Positions 52,259 through 60,507 of a stretch of 64,000 nucleotides of DNA are shown in pieces. How positions within the stretch are numbered: position 1 is the first letter of the stretch; every line of letters begins with the position of its first letter. The stretch is taken from assembly GCA_963701955.1 (NCBI GenBank), contig OY969694.1, forward strand, positions 1,488,001 through 1,552,000, in the 5' to 3' direction. Both the position numbers and the translations under genes were made by a program. The notes beneath the pieces were generated by a model, which worked only from the letters and a program-made list of their open reading frames with translations, ran no database searches and had not been told where the DNA came from. This DNA is from Bog-473 sp963701955. GTDB lineage: Bacteria > Actinomycetota > Acidimicrobiia > Acidimicrobiales > RAAP-2.

Positions 52259-53666
52259 CGTGGAGTCCCCTTCCGGTCAGTGCCAGCATCGTCTCGCCGA
52301 AGGCCTCGGACAGCGACGGGTGCGGCTGGATGAACTGTGCCACCTCTTCTGGATACGCCTCCCAGTTGACGGCCAGGTAGCCCCCGCCGAGCTGCTCGGT
52401 CACCCACGGCCCGCACAGGTGCACGCCCAGGACCCGTCCCGCCGTGCCGTCAGGCCGCTGCTCGGCCACGACCTTCACCAGGCCGTCGGTGTCGCCGATG
52501 ATCTGCGCCCGGCTGTTGCCCCCGAACGGGTCCTTCTTGGTGACCACGGCGAGCCCCGCCTCCTTGGCCTGCGCCTCGGTCATGCCGCAGAAGGCCACCT
52601 CGGGGTGGCAGTAGATGGCCCAGGGCACCTTGCCGTAGTCGACGGGGACGACCGCTTCGTCGAGCATGCCCTTCACGGCGACGATGGCCTCGGCGAACCC
52701 GACATGGGCCAGCTGCGGCGAGCCGGCCACGATGTCGCCGACCGCCCACACCCCGTCCACCCCGGTGCGCTGGTACTCGTCGGTCACAACGAAACCGCGT
52801 TCGTCGATCCGGACGCCGACCCCGTCGGCCACCAGTCCTTCGGTCCGGGGGCGCCGGCCCACCGACACCACCACCGCGTCCACCTCGTAGGAGCGCTCAC
52901 TGGCGCGCACCGTCGTCCCGGTGCCATCGGTCGAGGGCGTGTGTCCCTCGACCTTGACGCCGGTCACGATCTCCATACCGCGTTTCTTGAAGGCACGGGC
53001 CACGGCTCTGATCACGTCGTCGTCGCATCCGACCAGAATCGAGTCCAGTGCCTCGAGCACCGTCACGTTGGTCCCGAGGTCGGCCAGCAGCGAGGCGAAC
53101 TCGCACCCGATCACCCCACCGCCGATCACCACCACAGAGGCCGGGAGCGACGTGAGGTCGAGGAACTCGTCGGAGGTGAGCACCAGGCGGCCGTCCACCT
53201 CGAAGCCGGGCAGGGAGCGTGGCACCGAGCCCGCCGCCAGCACCACGTTGCGGCCGACCACCACCCGACCGGCATCGATCCCGTCGGTGACCCAGACTCG
53301 ACGGCCGTCGAGCAGCGTGCCCGTGCCCGAGAGGACCGTGACCCGCCGGCCCTTGAGCAAGCCGGAGAGACCCTTGAAGAGCTTGTCGACGACGGAGTTC
53401 TTGCGGTCCTGGCTGAGCGAGAAGTCGACGCTGACCTTCTCGACCTCGATCCCGAAATCCTTCGACGATTCGATTGTGCGTCGCACCGCCGCCGTCTCGA
53501 GGAATTCCTTGGCAGGAATGCAGCCTCGGTGCAGGCATGTGCCCCCGACCTTGTCCCGCTCCACGACCGCCACCGACAGCCCGGCCGCCGCGCCGTAGAG
53601 AGCGGTGGCGTAGCCGCCCGGACCGCCGCCGATCACGACGATGTCGAACTCGTCCTCCGTGGCCAT
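52251..53666 (-). CDS. lpd: Dihydrolipoamide dehydrogenase (E3)
   Basis: A 471-residue FAD disulfide oxidoreductase that reoxidises the dihydrolipoyl group of E2 and reduces NAD. It has the FAD motif VVIGGGPGGYATAL, the redox pair GGTCLHRGCIPAK, the NAD motif VVIGGGVIGCEFA, WAVGDIVAG and the catalytic HPSLSE near the C-terminus. ATG 53666 was chosen as the conserved start; the frame runs on upstream without similarity. It is the first gene of the lpd-E2-lipBA operon and serves the pyruvate dehydrogenase encoded divergently at 54.4 kb. Confidence 0.95.
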   Translation of the reverse strand: MATEDEFDIVVIGGGPGGYATALYGAAAGLSVAVVERDKVGGTCLHRGCIPAKEFLETAAVRRTIESSKDFGIEVEKVSVDFSLSQDRKNSVVDKLFKGLSGLLKGRRVTVLSGTGTLLDGRRVWVTDGIDAGRVVVGRNVVLAAGSVPRSLPGFEVDGRLVLTSDEFLDLTSLPASVVVIGGGVIGCEFASLLADLGTNVTVLEALDSILVGCDDDVIRAVARAFKKRGMEIVTGVKVEGHTPSTDGTGTTVRASERSYEVDAVVVSVGRRPRTEGLVADGVGVRIDERGFVVTDEYQRTGVDGVWAVGDIVAGSPQLAHVGFAEAIVAVKGMLDEAVVPVDYGKVPWAIYCHPEVAFCGMTEAQAKEAGLAVVTKKDPFGGNSRAQIIGDTDGLVKVVAEQRPDGTAGRVLGVHLCGPWVTEQLGGGYLAVNWEAYPEEVAQFIQPHPSLSEAFGETMLALTGRGLHVG

Positions 53667-53851
53667 CGACCGTCCTCTTCCTGTGTGCTCACGACGTCCG
53701 CGGCGCGACCGACTCCCCCGAACATGCCGACGCACCGTCGAGAGTTCGCTCGGCTCCAGCCTTTCTCCGCACTCGCGTCAGCGCTGTTGTACCGGCGTCC
53801 GCGCACCGCGCGTTCTGGGCGCAGCCTACCGTTAGGGTCGGCGGGCCGGGA

Positions 53852-54367
53852 TCACTCCCCGACGGCGCTCACGGTGCCACTCGAGGCCGTGCCACTCGAG
53901 GCCGTGCCGATCGACGGCGTGCCCGTGTCCGCTGCCGCGGTGGCCAGCTCGTCGACCCGGTCGTTCCATCGGTCACCCGAATGACCCTTGACCCACCGGA
54001 AGGTGACCCGCAGGTCCGGTGAGAGTGCAAGGGCCAGGAGCGGCTCCCACAGGTCGCGGTTGGCGACCGGTTTGTTCTGCGTGTTCTTCCAGCCCCGGCG
54101 CTGCCATCCCTTCCACCAACCGTCGGTGAAGCACTTGACCACATAGGTCGAGTCGCTGACCACGTCGATCTCATCGTGACCTTCGCGGCTGAGCGTCCGG
54201 AGCGCCTGGAGGGCCGCCATGATCTCCATGCGCTGGTTGGTGGTATGGGCCTCGGCTCCGCTGGCATAGGGCCCCTCGGGCACGGCCCAGGCCCACCCTC
54301 CGGGCCCGGGGTTTCCACGGCAGGCACCGTCGGTGTACACGACGACAGGCGGGGAAGCGGCGGGCAT
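53852..54367 (-). CDS. rnhA: Ribonuclease HI
   Basis: A 171-residue RNase H that cuts the RNA strand of RNA-DNA hybrids. The acidic catalytic residues appear in VYTDGACRGNPG, QRMEIMAALQAL, VSDSTYVVKC and WNDRVDELA. The basic-protrusion-like WWKGWQRRGWKNTQNKPVANRDLW follows the third motif, as in E. coli. The C-terminal 20 residues are a Gly/Thr/Ser repeat (GTASSGTASSGT) encoded by a 15-base tandem repeat and are not part of the fold. It is divergent from aceE with about 65 bases between the two start codons. Confidence 0.93.
   Translation of the reverse strand: MPAASPPVVVYTDGACRGNPGPGGWAWAVPEGPYASGAEAHTTNQRMEIMAALQALRTLSREGHDEIDVVSDSTYVVKCFTDGWWKGWQRRGWKNTQNKPVANRDLWEPLLALALSPDLRVTFRWVKGHSGDRWNDRVDELATAAADTGTPSIGTASSGTASSGTVSAVGE
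53872..53918. repeat. 15-base tandem repeat in the rnhA tail
   Basis: Two copies of GTGCCACTCGAGGCC and a diverged third copy GTGCCGATCGACGGC lie in tandem. On the minus strand they encode the GTASS-like units at the RNase HI C-terminus. The unit length is a multiple of three, so copy changes keep the reading frame. Confidence 0.75.
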
Positions 54368-54432
54368 GACAAATGTGTAACACCCCCGCCGTGGTCCCGG
54401 CGCTCCCCCGGGGACCGGTACCGTTGGGAACG

Positions 54433-57147
54433 ATGCTGTTCGACGGGATCAGCCATCAGGTGCCCGACACGGATCCTGGTGAGACGCAGGAGTGGCTGGA
54501 CTCGTTCGACGCCGTCGTCGATGCCCGCGGCAGGGCGCGAGCGCGCTACCTGATGATGAAGCTGCTCGAACGGGCGCTCACCAAGCAGGTCGACTTCCCC
54601 GCCACTGTTTCCACACCGTACGTGAACACGATCCCGGCCGACGCGGAACCGTGGTTCCCCGGCGACGAGTACCAGGAGCGCCGCATTCGGGCCTACATCC
54701 GCTGGAACGCTGCGGCGATGGTGACCAGGGCCAACACCCGTACCGAGGGGATCGGCGGACACCTCTCGACCTATGCGAGCTCAGCCGCGCTCTACGAGGT
54801 GGGCTTCAACCACTTCTTCCGCGGCAAGGCCGATGGTGGCTTCGGCGATCAGATCTTCATACAGGGCCACGCCTCGCCGGGCATCTACGCCCGGGCCTAC
54901 GTGGAGGGACGCCTGACCGAGGCCGAGCTCGACAACTTCCGCCACGAGGTCGGCGGCAACGGGTTGCCCAGCTACCCCCACCCCCGCTCGCTCCCCGATT
55001 TCTGGGAATTCCCGACGGTGTCGATGGGCCTCGGCCCCATCACGGCGATCTACCAGGCCCACGTCAACCGCTACCTGAACGTGCGCCAGATGGTCGACAC
55101 CAGCGGGAGCCGAGTGTGGTGCTTCGTGGGTGACGGGGAGATGGACGAGCCCGAGTCCATCGGTGCACTCGGGGTGGCCGGTCGCGAGCACCTCGACAAC
55201 CTGATCTTCGTGGTGAACTGCAACCTGCAACGCCTCGACGGACCCGTGCGCGGGAACGGGAAGATCATCCAGGAGCTCGAGGCCGTCTTCCGTGGCGCCG
55301 GGTGGAACGTGATCAAGGTCATCTGGGGCTCGCGCTGGGACACCCTGCTCGCCCGGGACGTCGACGGGGTGCTCCTCGACCGCATGAACACCACCGTCGA
55401 CGGCGAATACCAGAAGCTGGCGGTCGAGTCCGGGGCCTACATCAGGGAGCACTTCTTCGGACCCGACCCCCGGCTGCGGCGGATCGTCGAGGACCTGAGT
55501 GACGACGAACTCGTGTCGCTCCCCCGTGGTGGCCACGACTACCGCAAGCTCTACGCGGCCTACAAGCGGGCCACCGAGCAACGCGGTGCTCCCACGGCCA
55601 TCTTGGCCAAGACGATCAAGGGCTGGACCCTCGGACCCGAGATCGAAGCGCGCAACGCCACCCACCAGATCAAGAAGATGAGCAAGTCCCAGCTGCGAAC
55701 GCTGCGCGACCGACTCCAACTCACCGAGGACATCCCCGACGCCGCACTCGAGGGGGATCCGCCCTACATCAGGCCTGCCGAGGGCTCGGACGCCATGGAG
55801 TACCTCCAAGCGCGTGGTCGCGTACTCGACGGCCCCGTCCCCGTGCGCATCGTGCGGCCCGCGTCCCCCACGCGGCCCGACGCCAAGGTGTTCGCAGAGT
55901 TCGCCGGAGGCTCGGGCACCCAGTCGGTGTCGACCACCATGGCGTTCGCCCGGATGCTGCGCAACCTCGTCCGGGACCCGACGGTGGGCTCGCTGATCGC
56001 GCCGATCGTGTCCGACGAGGCCCGTACGTTCGGGCTCGAGCCGCTGATCGCCGAGGCGAAGATCTACGCCCCCGACGGCCAGAAGTACGTGCCCGTCGAC
56101 GCCGACCTCCCCCTGAAGTACGCCGAGAGCTCCTCGGGTCAGGTGCTCCAGGAGGGCATCACCGAGGCGGGGGCGTTGGCCACGTTCATCGCGCTGGCCA
56201 CGGCCTACGCCACCTGGGGACAGCCGATGGTGCCGGTGTACCTCTTCTACTCCATGTTCGGCTTCCAGCGCGTGGGCGATCTGGCCTGGTCGCTCGGTGA
56301 CATGCGCGGCCGCGGCATTCTGGCCGGATGCACCGCGGGTCGCACGACGCTCATGGGAGAGGGCCTCCAGCACGACGACGGGCAGTCACCGCTGTTGGCG
56401 TCGACCAACCCCGCCGCCATGGTCTACGACGCCTCGTTCGCCTACGAGGTGGCCGTGATCGTCGAGCACGCCGTGACCGAGATGCTGGGACCCGAGGCCC
56501 GCGACAGGTTCTGGTATCTCACGCTCTACAACGAGACCTACCCGATGCCCGCCCTGCCCGACGGCCCGGAGGGAGAGGGCATCCGTCAGGGCATCATCGA
56601 CGGCATCTACCGCCAGGGCACCGCGCCCGAGGTGGGCGACCGTGGAGGCGACCTTCGGGCGTCCCTGTGCTTCTCGGGGCCGATGTGGAGCGTGGCCGTC
56701 GAGGCGCAACGCGTACTGGCGGAGCGCTACGGCGTCGCCGCAGACACCTGGGCGGTGACGTCGTGGACCACCTTGCGCGCCGACGCGCTCGAGGCCGAGC
56801 GCTGGAACCGGCTCCACCCCGAATCCGAACCACGTTCGCCCCGCATCACCGCTGCGCTGGGCCAGGGTCGCGACCCCGTGGTGGCCATCACCGATTACAT
56901 GCGCAGCGTGCCCGATCAGGTCTCACGGTTCATCGCCCGTCCCTACACCTCCCTCGGGACCGACGGCTTCGGCCGTTCGGATGCCCGTCCGGCGCTGCGC
57001 TCGCATTTCGAGGTCGACGCGGCCCATCTCGTAGCCGCCGTGCTCGAACAGCTGGCCCGCCAGGGACGCATCGACCCGGCAGTCGTGGCCGCCGCCATCG
57101 ACGAGTCCGGAATCGATCCCTCCCGGGAGCCTCCTTTCAGGGTGTGA
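54433..57147 (+). CDS. aceE: Pyruvate dehydrogenase E1 component, homodimeric AceE type
   Basis: A 904-residue thiamine diphosphate enzyme that decarboxylates pyruvate and acetylates the lipoyl group of E2. Conserved segments include NTRTEGIGGHLSTYASSAALYEVG, the TPP motif CFVGDGEMDEPES, AKTIKGWTLG, and in the second half YAESSSGQVLQEGITEAGA, GEGLQHDDGQSP and LYNETYPMPALP. ATG 54433 begins the family-typical DGISHQVPDTDP...WLDSFD region. It is convergent with the DinB gene (3 bases apart). The E2, E3 and lipoyl enzymes lie within 5 kb on the other strand. Confidence 0.96.
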   Translation: MLFDGISHQVPDTDPGETQEWLDSFDAVVDARGRARARYLMMKLLERALTKQVDFPATVSTPYVNTIPADAEPWFPGDEYQERRIRAYIRWNAAAMVTRANTRTEGIGGHLSTYASSAALYEVGFNHFFRGKADGGFGDQIFIQGHASPGIYARAYVEGRLTEAELDNFRHEVGGNGLPSYPHPRSLPDFWEFPTVSMGLGPITAIYQAHVNRYLNVRQMVDTSGSRVWCFVGDGEMDEPESIGALGVAGREHLDNLIFVVNCNLQRLDGPVRGNGKIIQELEAVFRGAGWNVIKVIWGSRWDTLLARDVDGVLLDRMNTTVDGEYQKLAVESGAYIREHFFGPDPRLRRIVEDLSDDELVSLPRGGHDYRKLYAAYKRATEQRGAPTAILAKTIKGWTLGPEIEARNATHQIKKMSKSQLRTLRDRLQLTEDIPDAALEGDPPYIRPAEGSDAMEYLQARGRVLDGPVPVRIVRPASPTRPDAKVFAEFAGGSGTQSVSTTMAFARMLRNLVRDPTVGSLIAPIVSDEARTFGLEPLIAEAKIYAPDGQKYVPVDADLPLKYAESSSGQVLQEGITEAGALATFIALATAYATWGQPMVPVYLFYSMFGFQRVGDLAWSLGDMRGRGILAGCTAGRTTLMGEGLQHDDGQSPLLASTNPAAMVYDASFAYEVAVIVEHAVTEMLGPEARDRFWYLTLYNETYPMPALPDGPEGEGIRQGIIDGIYRQGTAPEVGDRGGDLRASLCFSGPMWSVAVEAQRVLAERYGVAADTWAVTSWTTLRADALEAERWNRLHPESEPRSPRITAALGQGRDPVVAITDYMRSVPDQVSRFIARPYTSLGTDGFGRSDARPALRSHFEVDAAHLVAAVLEQLARQGRIDPAVVAAAIDESGIDPSREPPFRV

Positions 57148-57150
57148 GCG

Positions 57151-57663
57151 TCACCTTCGCAGCCCCGTCACCAATGCATCGCGAGTGACCTCCATCTGAC
57201 CCAGGTGCTGGAACAGCTCTTCGAGGATGTGCAGCAGGACCGCACCCTTGGACCCGGCGTACGGCACGGCCGGCAGATCGGAACGGTTCTGAACGACCTC
57301 GGAGGGGGGAGCCGAGGGATCGAGCCCCACCATGTCTTCGAGGAGCCGCCGCCGGGCCTGCTCGGTACGCCGCAGCAGACCGGCCACGTCGCCGACGGCG
57401 GTGAACTCGGCGGCGCGGTTGCGCCGAACCGGACGCCCCGCCACGCCGGCTCCCCCCCAGTACTCCACCACGCCCAGGCAATGGGTGAGGATGCCAAAGG
57501 GCGAATTGGCGTCCCTCAAGGGCGGTCGTCGGTTGCTCAGGTCGTCACCCAGTTGCTCCACGATGCCGGCCATCTGCCCCAGCGCCTGGTCGACGAACCA
57601 CCGGTAGTCGGCTGCCGGAACGACGACCTCGCCGTCCCGGCCGTCGCCGGCCTCAGTGGGCAA
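57151..57663 (-). CDS. DinB-like (DUF664) four-helix metalloprotein
   Basis: A 170-residue member of the DinB/YfiT superfamily. The three-histidine metal site is suggested by THCLGVVEYW and the C-terminal LLHILEELFQHLGQMEVTRD. Some actinobacterial members are mycothiol-dependent transferases, but the family is broad. Its start lies inside the Rrf2 regulator gene (11-base overlap), so the two are cotranscribed. No substrate can be named. Confidence 0.8.
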   Translation of the reverse strand: MPTEAGDGRDGEVVVPAADYRWFVDQALGQMAGIVEQLGDDLSNRRPPLRDANSPFGILTHCLGVVEYWGGAGVAGRPVRRNRAAEFTAVGDVAGLLRRTEQARRRLLEDMVGLDPSAPPSEVVQNRSDLPAVPYAGSKGAVLLHILEELFQHLGQMEVTRDALVTGLRR

Positions 57664-58105
57664 CCCAGGCCTCGGGGTCGGCCACCAGCTTTTGGATCTG
57701 CGAGGGGAACCGGCCAGAGAGCACGTCGGTGAGCGACATGTTCTCGAGGACGGAGCGCAGGCTCGCCCTCACCGCAACCCACACCTCTTGGAGGTGCTGC
57801 GCCGCCCCCTCGTACTCCGTCGCCTCGGGTCGGAACCCGCGGACCTCAGCCAGCGGGCCGTCGAGCGCCCTGATCACGTCGGCGAGCGTGATGGCCGAGG
57901 GTTCGCGGGCGAGCCGGTACCCGCCCTCGGCTCCGCGCTGGCTGGCCACAATTCCGGCCCGGCGGAGGTCGGCCAGGATGGCACCGAGGAATCGCGGGGG
58001 GAGGCCCTGCTCCAGCGCCATCTGCTCGGCTGTCTGGGGCGTCCCCGCGGCCGCCAGGGTGAGGAGGGCCCTGATGCCGTAGTCGACCTTGGCGGGGATG
58101 TGCAT
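57653..58105 (-). CDS. Rrf2-family transcriptional regulator
   Basis: A 150-residue winged-helix regulator. The family N-terminus MHIPAKVDYGIRALLTLAA, the recognition part PPRFLGAILADLRRAGIVASQRGAEGGYRLAREPS and VIRALDGPLAEV are clear. Unlike IscR or NsrR it has no cysteine at all, so a conventional three-Cys Fe-S cluster is excluded; it may sense another signal or use non-Cys ligands. It shares a transcript with the DinB protein and is divergent from the HhH-GPD gene. A suf locus starts 4.3 kb away, but a regulatory link is only a guess. Confidence 0.87.
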   Translation of the reverse strand: MHIPAKVDYGIRALLTLAAAGTPQTAEQMALEQGLPPRFLGAILADLRRAGIVASQRGAEGGYRLAREPSAITLADVIRALDGPLAEVRGFRPEATEYEGAAQHLQEVWVAVRASLRSVLENMSLTDVLSGRFPSQIQKLVADPEAWVAH

Positions 58106-58203
58106 GGCCAGAGTCTGCCCGCGCCGGGGCCGCGGGTCACGTTCATTCGCGCGCGCCGTCCCCGGGCGGGAGACCGGCCCCCTCGGCGTGCCAAGATCTC
58201 TTC

Positions 58204-58791
58204 ATGGCTCGCCATCAACTTCACCTGACCGGCGACCGGGACGCAGACGCGCTGCTCAGCCGAGATCCTCTGGCTCTGCTCATCGGGATGGTCCTGGACC
58301 AGCAGATCACCATGGAGAAGGCCTTCAGCTCACCGGCCGAGCTCGCCCGTCGGCTCGACACGGCCAAGGTCCTCGACGCCGCCGCGATCGCCTCCATGGA
58401 ACCGGAGGAACTCGCCCTCGTCTTCAAGGAGCGACCTGCGCTTCACCGCTTCCCCGGATCGATGGCCGGCCGGGTCCAGGAGGTCTGCCGCGCCGTGGCC
58501 GAGAACTACGGCGGCCGGGCCGATGCCATTTGGAAAGGGGTTCGGAGCGGCGAGGAGCTCCAAGTTCGCCTGCGGGGCCTGCCCGGGTTCGGCGAGCAGA
58601 AGGCCAGGATCTTCGGTGCCCTGCTGGGCAAGCAGCTCGGCGTCCGTCCGGAGGGATGGCGGGAGGCGACGGCTCCATTCGGCGAGGAGGGCTCGTACCT
58701 CTCCGTCGCTGACATCACCGATGGCGAGAGCCTTCAGAAGGTCAGGGCCACGAAGAAGGCCATGAAGGCGCGGGCGCGCGCCGGCACGTGA
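58204..58791 (+). CDS. HhH-GPD-type base excision repair protein
   Basis: A 195-residue protein of the helix-hairpin-helix glycosylase class common in actinobacteria. Visible parts are DPLALLIGMVLDQQITMEKAF, MAGRVQEVCRAVAENYGG and the hairpin LRGLPGFGEQKARIFGALLGKQ. The catalytic Asp expected after the hairpin is not obvious, although VADITDGESL may supply it. There is no C-terminal Fe-S cluster motif. The stop overlaps the thiE GTG start by four bases. Lesion specificity is unknown. Confidence 0.8.
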   Translation: MARHQLHLTGDRDADALLSRDPLALLIGMVLDQQITMEKAFSSPAELARRLDTAKVLDAAAIASMEPEELALVFKERPALHRFPGSMAGRVQEVCRAVAENYGGRADAIWKGVRSGEELQVRLRGLPGFGEQKARIFGALLGKQLGVRPEGWREATAPFGEEGSYLSVADITDGESLQKVRATKKAMKARARAGT

Positions 58792-59438
58792 CCCCGGGCC
58801 CCGAACTTTCGGGTCGCCACCTCTATCTCTGCACGCCGGACCGACCTGATCTCGCAACGTTTCTCACCGCGTGCATCGTCGGCGGGGTGGACGTCGTGCA
58901 GCTGCGCGACAAGCACCTCGAGGCTCGAGCGCTCCTGGACCGAGCCCGCACGGCCGTCGCCGTCTGCCGCGAGCACGGTGTGCCCTTCGTCCTGAACGAC
59001 CGTCCCGACCTGGCGCTCGAGGCCGGGGCCGACGGCGTGCACGTCGGCCAGGACGACGCGCCGGTCTCGTTGGCCCGTCGCATCCTCGGTCCCGACGCCG
59101 TCGTTGGGCTCTCGACCCATGCAACCGCCGAGCTGGACGCCGCAGTTCGGGAGGACGTCACCTACCTCTCGGCCGGGCCGGTCCAAGAGACGCCGACGAA
59201 GCCGGGGAGGCCGGGCACCGGCGTCGGCTACGTCAGTCTGGCCAGCGAACGATCCAGTGTTCCCGTCTTCGTGACGGGCGGTGTGACGCCGGAGAGAATC
59301 CCAGACTTGGTCGCAGCGGGAGCCCGCCATTTCGTCGTGGTGCGCTACCTGACTGACGCGCCGGATGCCGGTCGCGCCGCACGGAACCTCCGCGATGAGA
59401 TCGATCGCGCGTTGAGTACCGTGCCAGGGGTGGCCTGA
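58788..59438 (+). CDS. thiE: Thiamine phosphate synthase
   Basis: A 216-residue TIM-barrel enzyme that joins HMP diphosphate and thiazole phosphate into thiamine phosphate. It shows DVVQLRDKHLEARALL, VPFVLNDRPDLALEAGADGVHVGQDD, GLSTHATAELDAA, the phosphate loop TPTKPGRPGTG, and VFVTGGVTPE. The start GTG overlaps the upstream stop (GTGA). No other thiamine gene is next to it. TPP is needed by Dxs and AceE, both encoded in this window. Confidence 0.92.
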   Translation: MTPGPELSGRHLYLCTPDRPDLATFLTACIVGGVDVVQLRDKHLEARALLDRARTAVAVCREHGVPFVLNDRPDLALEAGADGVHVGQDDAPVSLARRILGPDAVVGLSTHATAELDAAVREDVTYLSAGPVQETPTKPGRPGTGVGYVSLASERSSVPVFVTGGVTPERIPDLVAAGARHFVVVRYLTDAPDAGRAARNLRDEIDRALSTVPGVA

Positions 59439-59678
59439 ACCCACCACGGGGACCGCCGGAGGTGCCACCCTCGGCGACATCGTCTCCATCACCTGAGATA
59501 TCGGACGCCGGCCCGTGCCATGCCCCGTCGTCGCCCTCCGGAAGCAGGATCGCCACGGGGGGAGGAACGAACCCGCCGTGCAGGAGCGCCACCTCGGTCA
59601 TCACTCTGTGTGTCGGACAACCGTCGCGCGGCCTTGAGAGGTGCCCCCATCAAACCTCGGAAAACTCGCGTCAGGGGG

Positions 59679-60434
59679 TCAGCGTTGGCGCTCGAGCCAG
59701 CCGACCAGGATGGCGATCACCCGGGGGTCGGCCCGGAGCCAGTGCCCGGCCCCGAAGACCGAGTGGATCTCCGAAGGCCCGGTGGCCGCGTCGGCCAGAG
59801 CCCGGGCGTCGGCGATGGGCACGTCGGGATCGTCAGAACCGTGGATCACCAGGAGGGGCCGGCCCTTCAGCCGGACCGCGTCTTCGACCGGGTGCAGCAC
59901 CGAGAGCTCCTTGGTCCAGGCGTCGAGCGAGACCGGAAACCCCGGCGTCGTGACCACTCCCGCCCGTCGGCAGCGGTCCAGGAGAGCGGCCGGATCACGG
60001 GCCAACCCCGCCAGGTCCGCCGGTGAGCCGAGGCAAGCGGCCCCCGAGATCCGCTCGTCCTCGGCTGCCAACCGCAGGGCGAGCACCCCGCCGAAGCCGA
60101 AGCCCACCGCCACCCTCGTGGCGTCGGCCGGGATCTCGGTCTCGGCCACGAAGACGAGGTCGTCGAGCCAGCCCAACGGGGAGAAGTCCCCCGCCGACTC
60201 GCCCGAACCTCGCAGGGCGGCCGTGACGACCCGCCAGCCCGACTCGCGCGTGAGGCGGTCCGCCAGGGCCGGATAGGTCAACGCGACGTCGGCCGCCGAG
60301 CCCTTGGGGCGGGGCAGGTCGTGACAGAGGATCACGTGCCCCCGCACGGGGGCGCCCGGCGTGGTCTCGCTCGAGTAGATGGAGAGGTCGCCCGCCGGGC
60401 CGGGTATGAGTCGGAAGGGCCCGGTCGTCACCAT
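59679..60434 (-). CDS. Alpha/beta-hydrolase-fold protein lacking the usual nucleophile
   Basis: A 251-residue alpha/beta hydrolase. The acid and His of the triad appear as HGSDDPDVP and GAGHWL. At the nucleophile elbow the sequence is VGFGFGGVLAL, so the GxSxG Ser is replaced by Gly. No frame problem is seen. It may be a non-catalytic or cofactor-free variant, or use another residue. The start ATG 60434 is preceded by GGTGAGGG, which is part of a 14-base tandem repeat. It lies behind the acyl-CoA dehydrogenase on the same strand. Confidence 0.78.
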   Translation of the reverse strand: MVTTGPFRLIPGPAGDLSIYSSETTPGAPVRGHVILCHDLPRPKGSAADVALTYPALADRLTRESGWRVVTAALRGSGESAGDFSPLGWLDDLVFVAETEIPADATRVAVGFGFGGVLALRLAAEDERISGAACLGSPADLAGLARDPAALLDRCRRAGVVTTPGFPVSLDAWTKELSVLHPVEDAVRLKGRPLLVIHGSDDPDVPIADARALADAATGPSEIHSVFGAGHWLRADPRVIAILVGWLERQR

Positions 60435-60438
60435 GGAA

Positions 60439-60507
60439 CCCTCACCACGGAGCCCTCACCTCGGAACGCTCACCTCGGAACCCTCACGTCGGAACCCTCA
60501 CCTCAGA
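60439..60507. repeat. Five-copy 14-base tandem repeat
   Basis: Units of consensus CCCTCACCTCGGAA repeat about five times between the hydrolase start and the end of the acyl-CoA dehydrogenase gene. On the minus strand each unit contains GAGGTGAGGG, close to a ribosome-binding site. The copy next to the hydrolase ATG is correctly spaced to act as one. The repeat runs into the dehydrogenase stop codon. Slippage could change copy number here. Confidence 0.85.

Noticed and set aside
51384..53984. 866-codon plus-strand open frame across E2 and lpd
   Set aside because: It is the mirror of two well supported minus-strand genes; its peptide is low-complexity with no family features.
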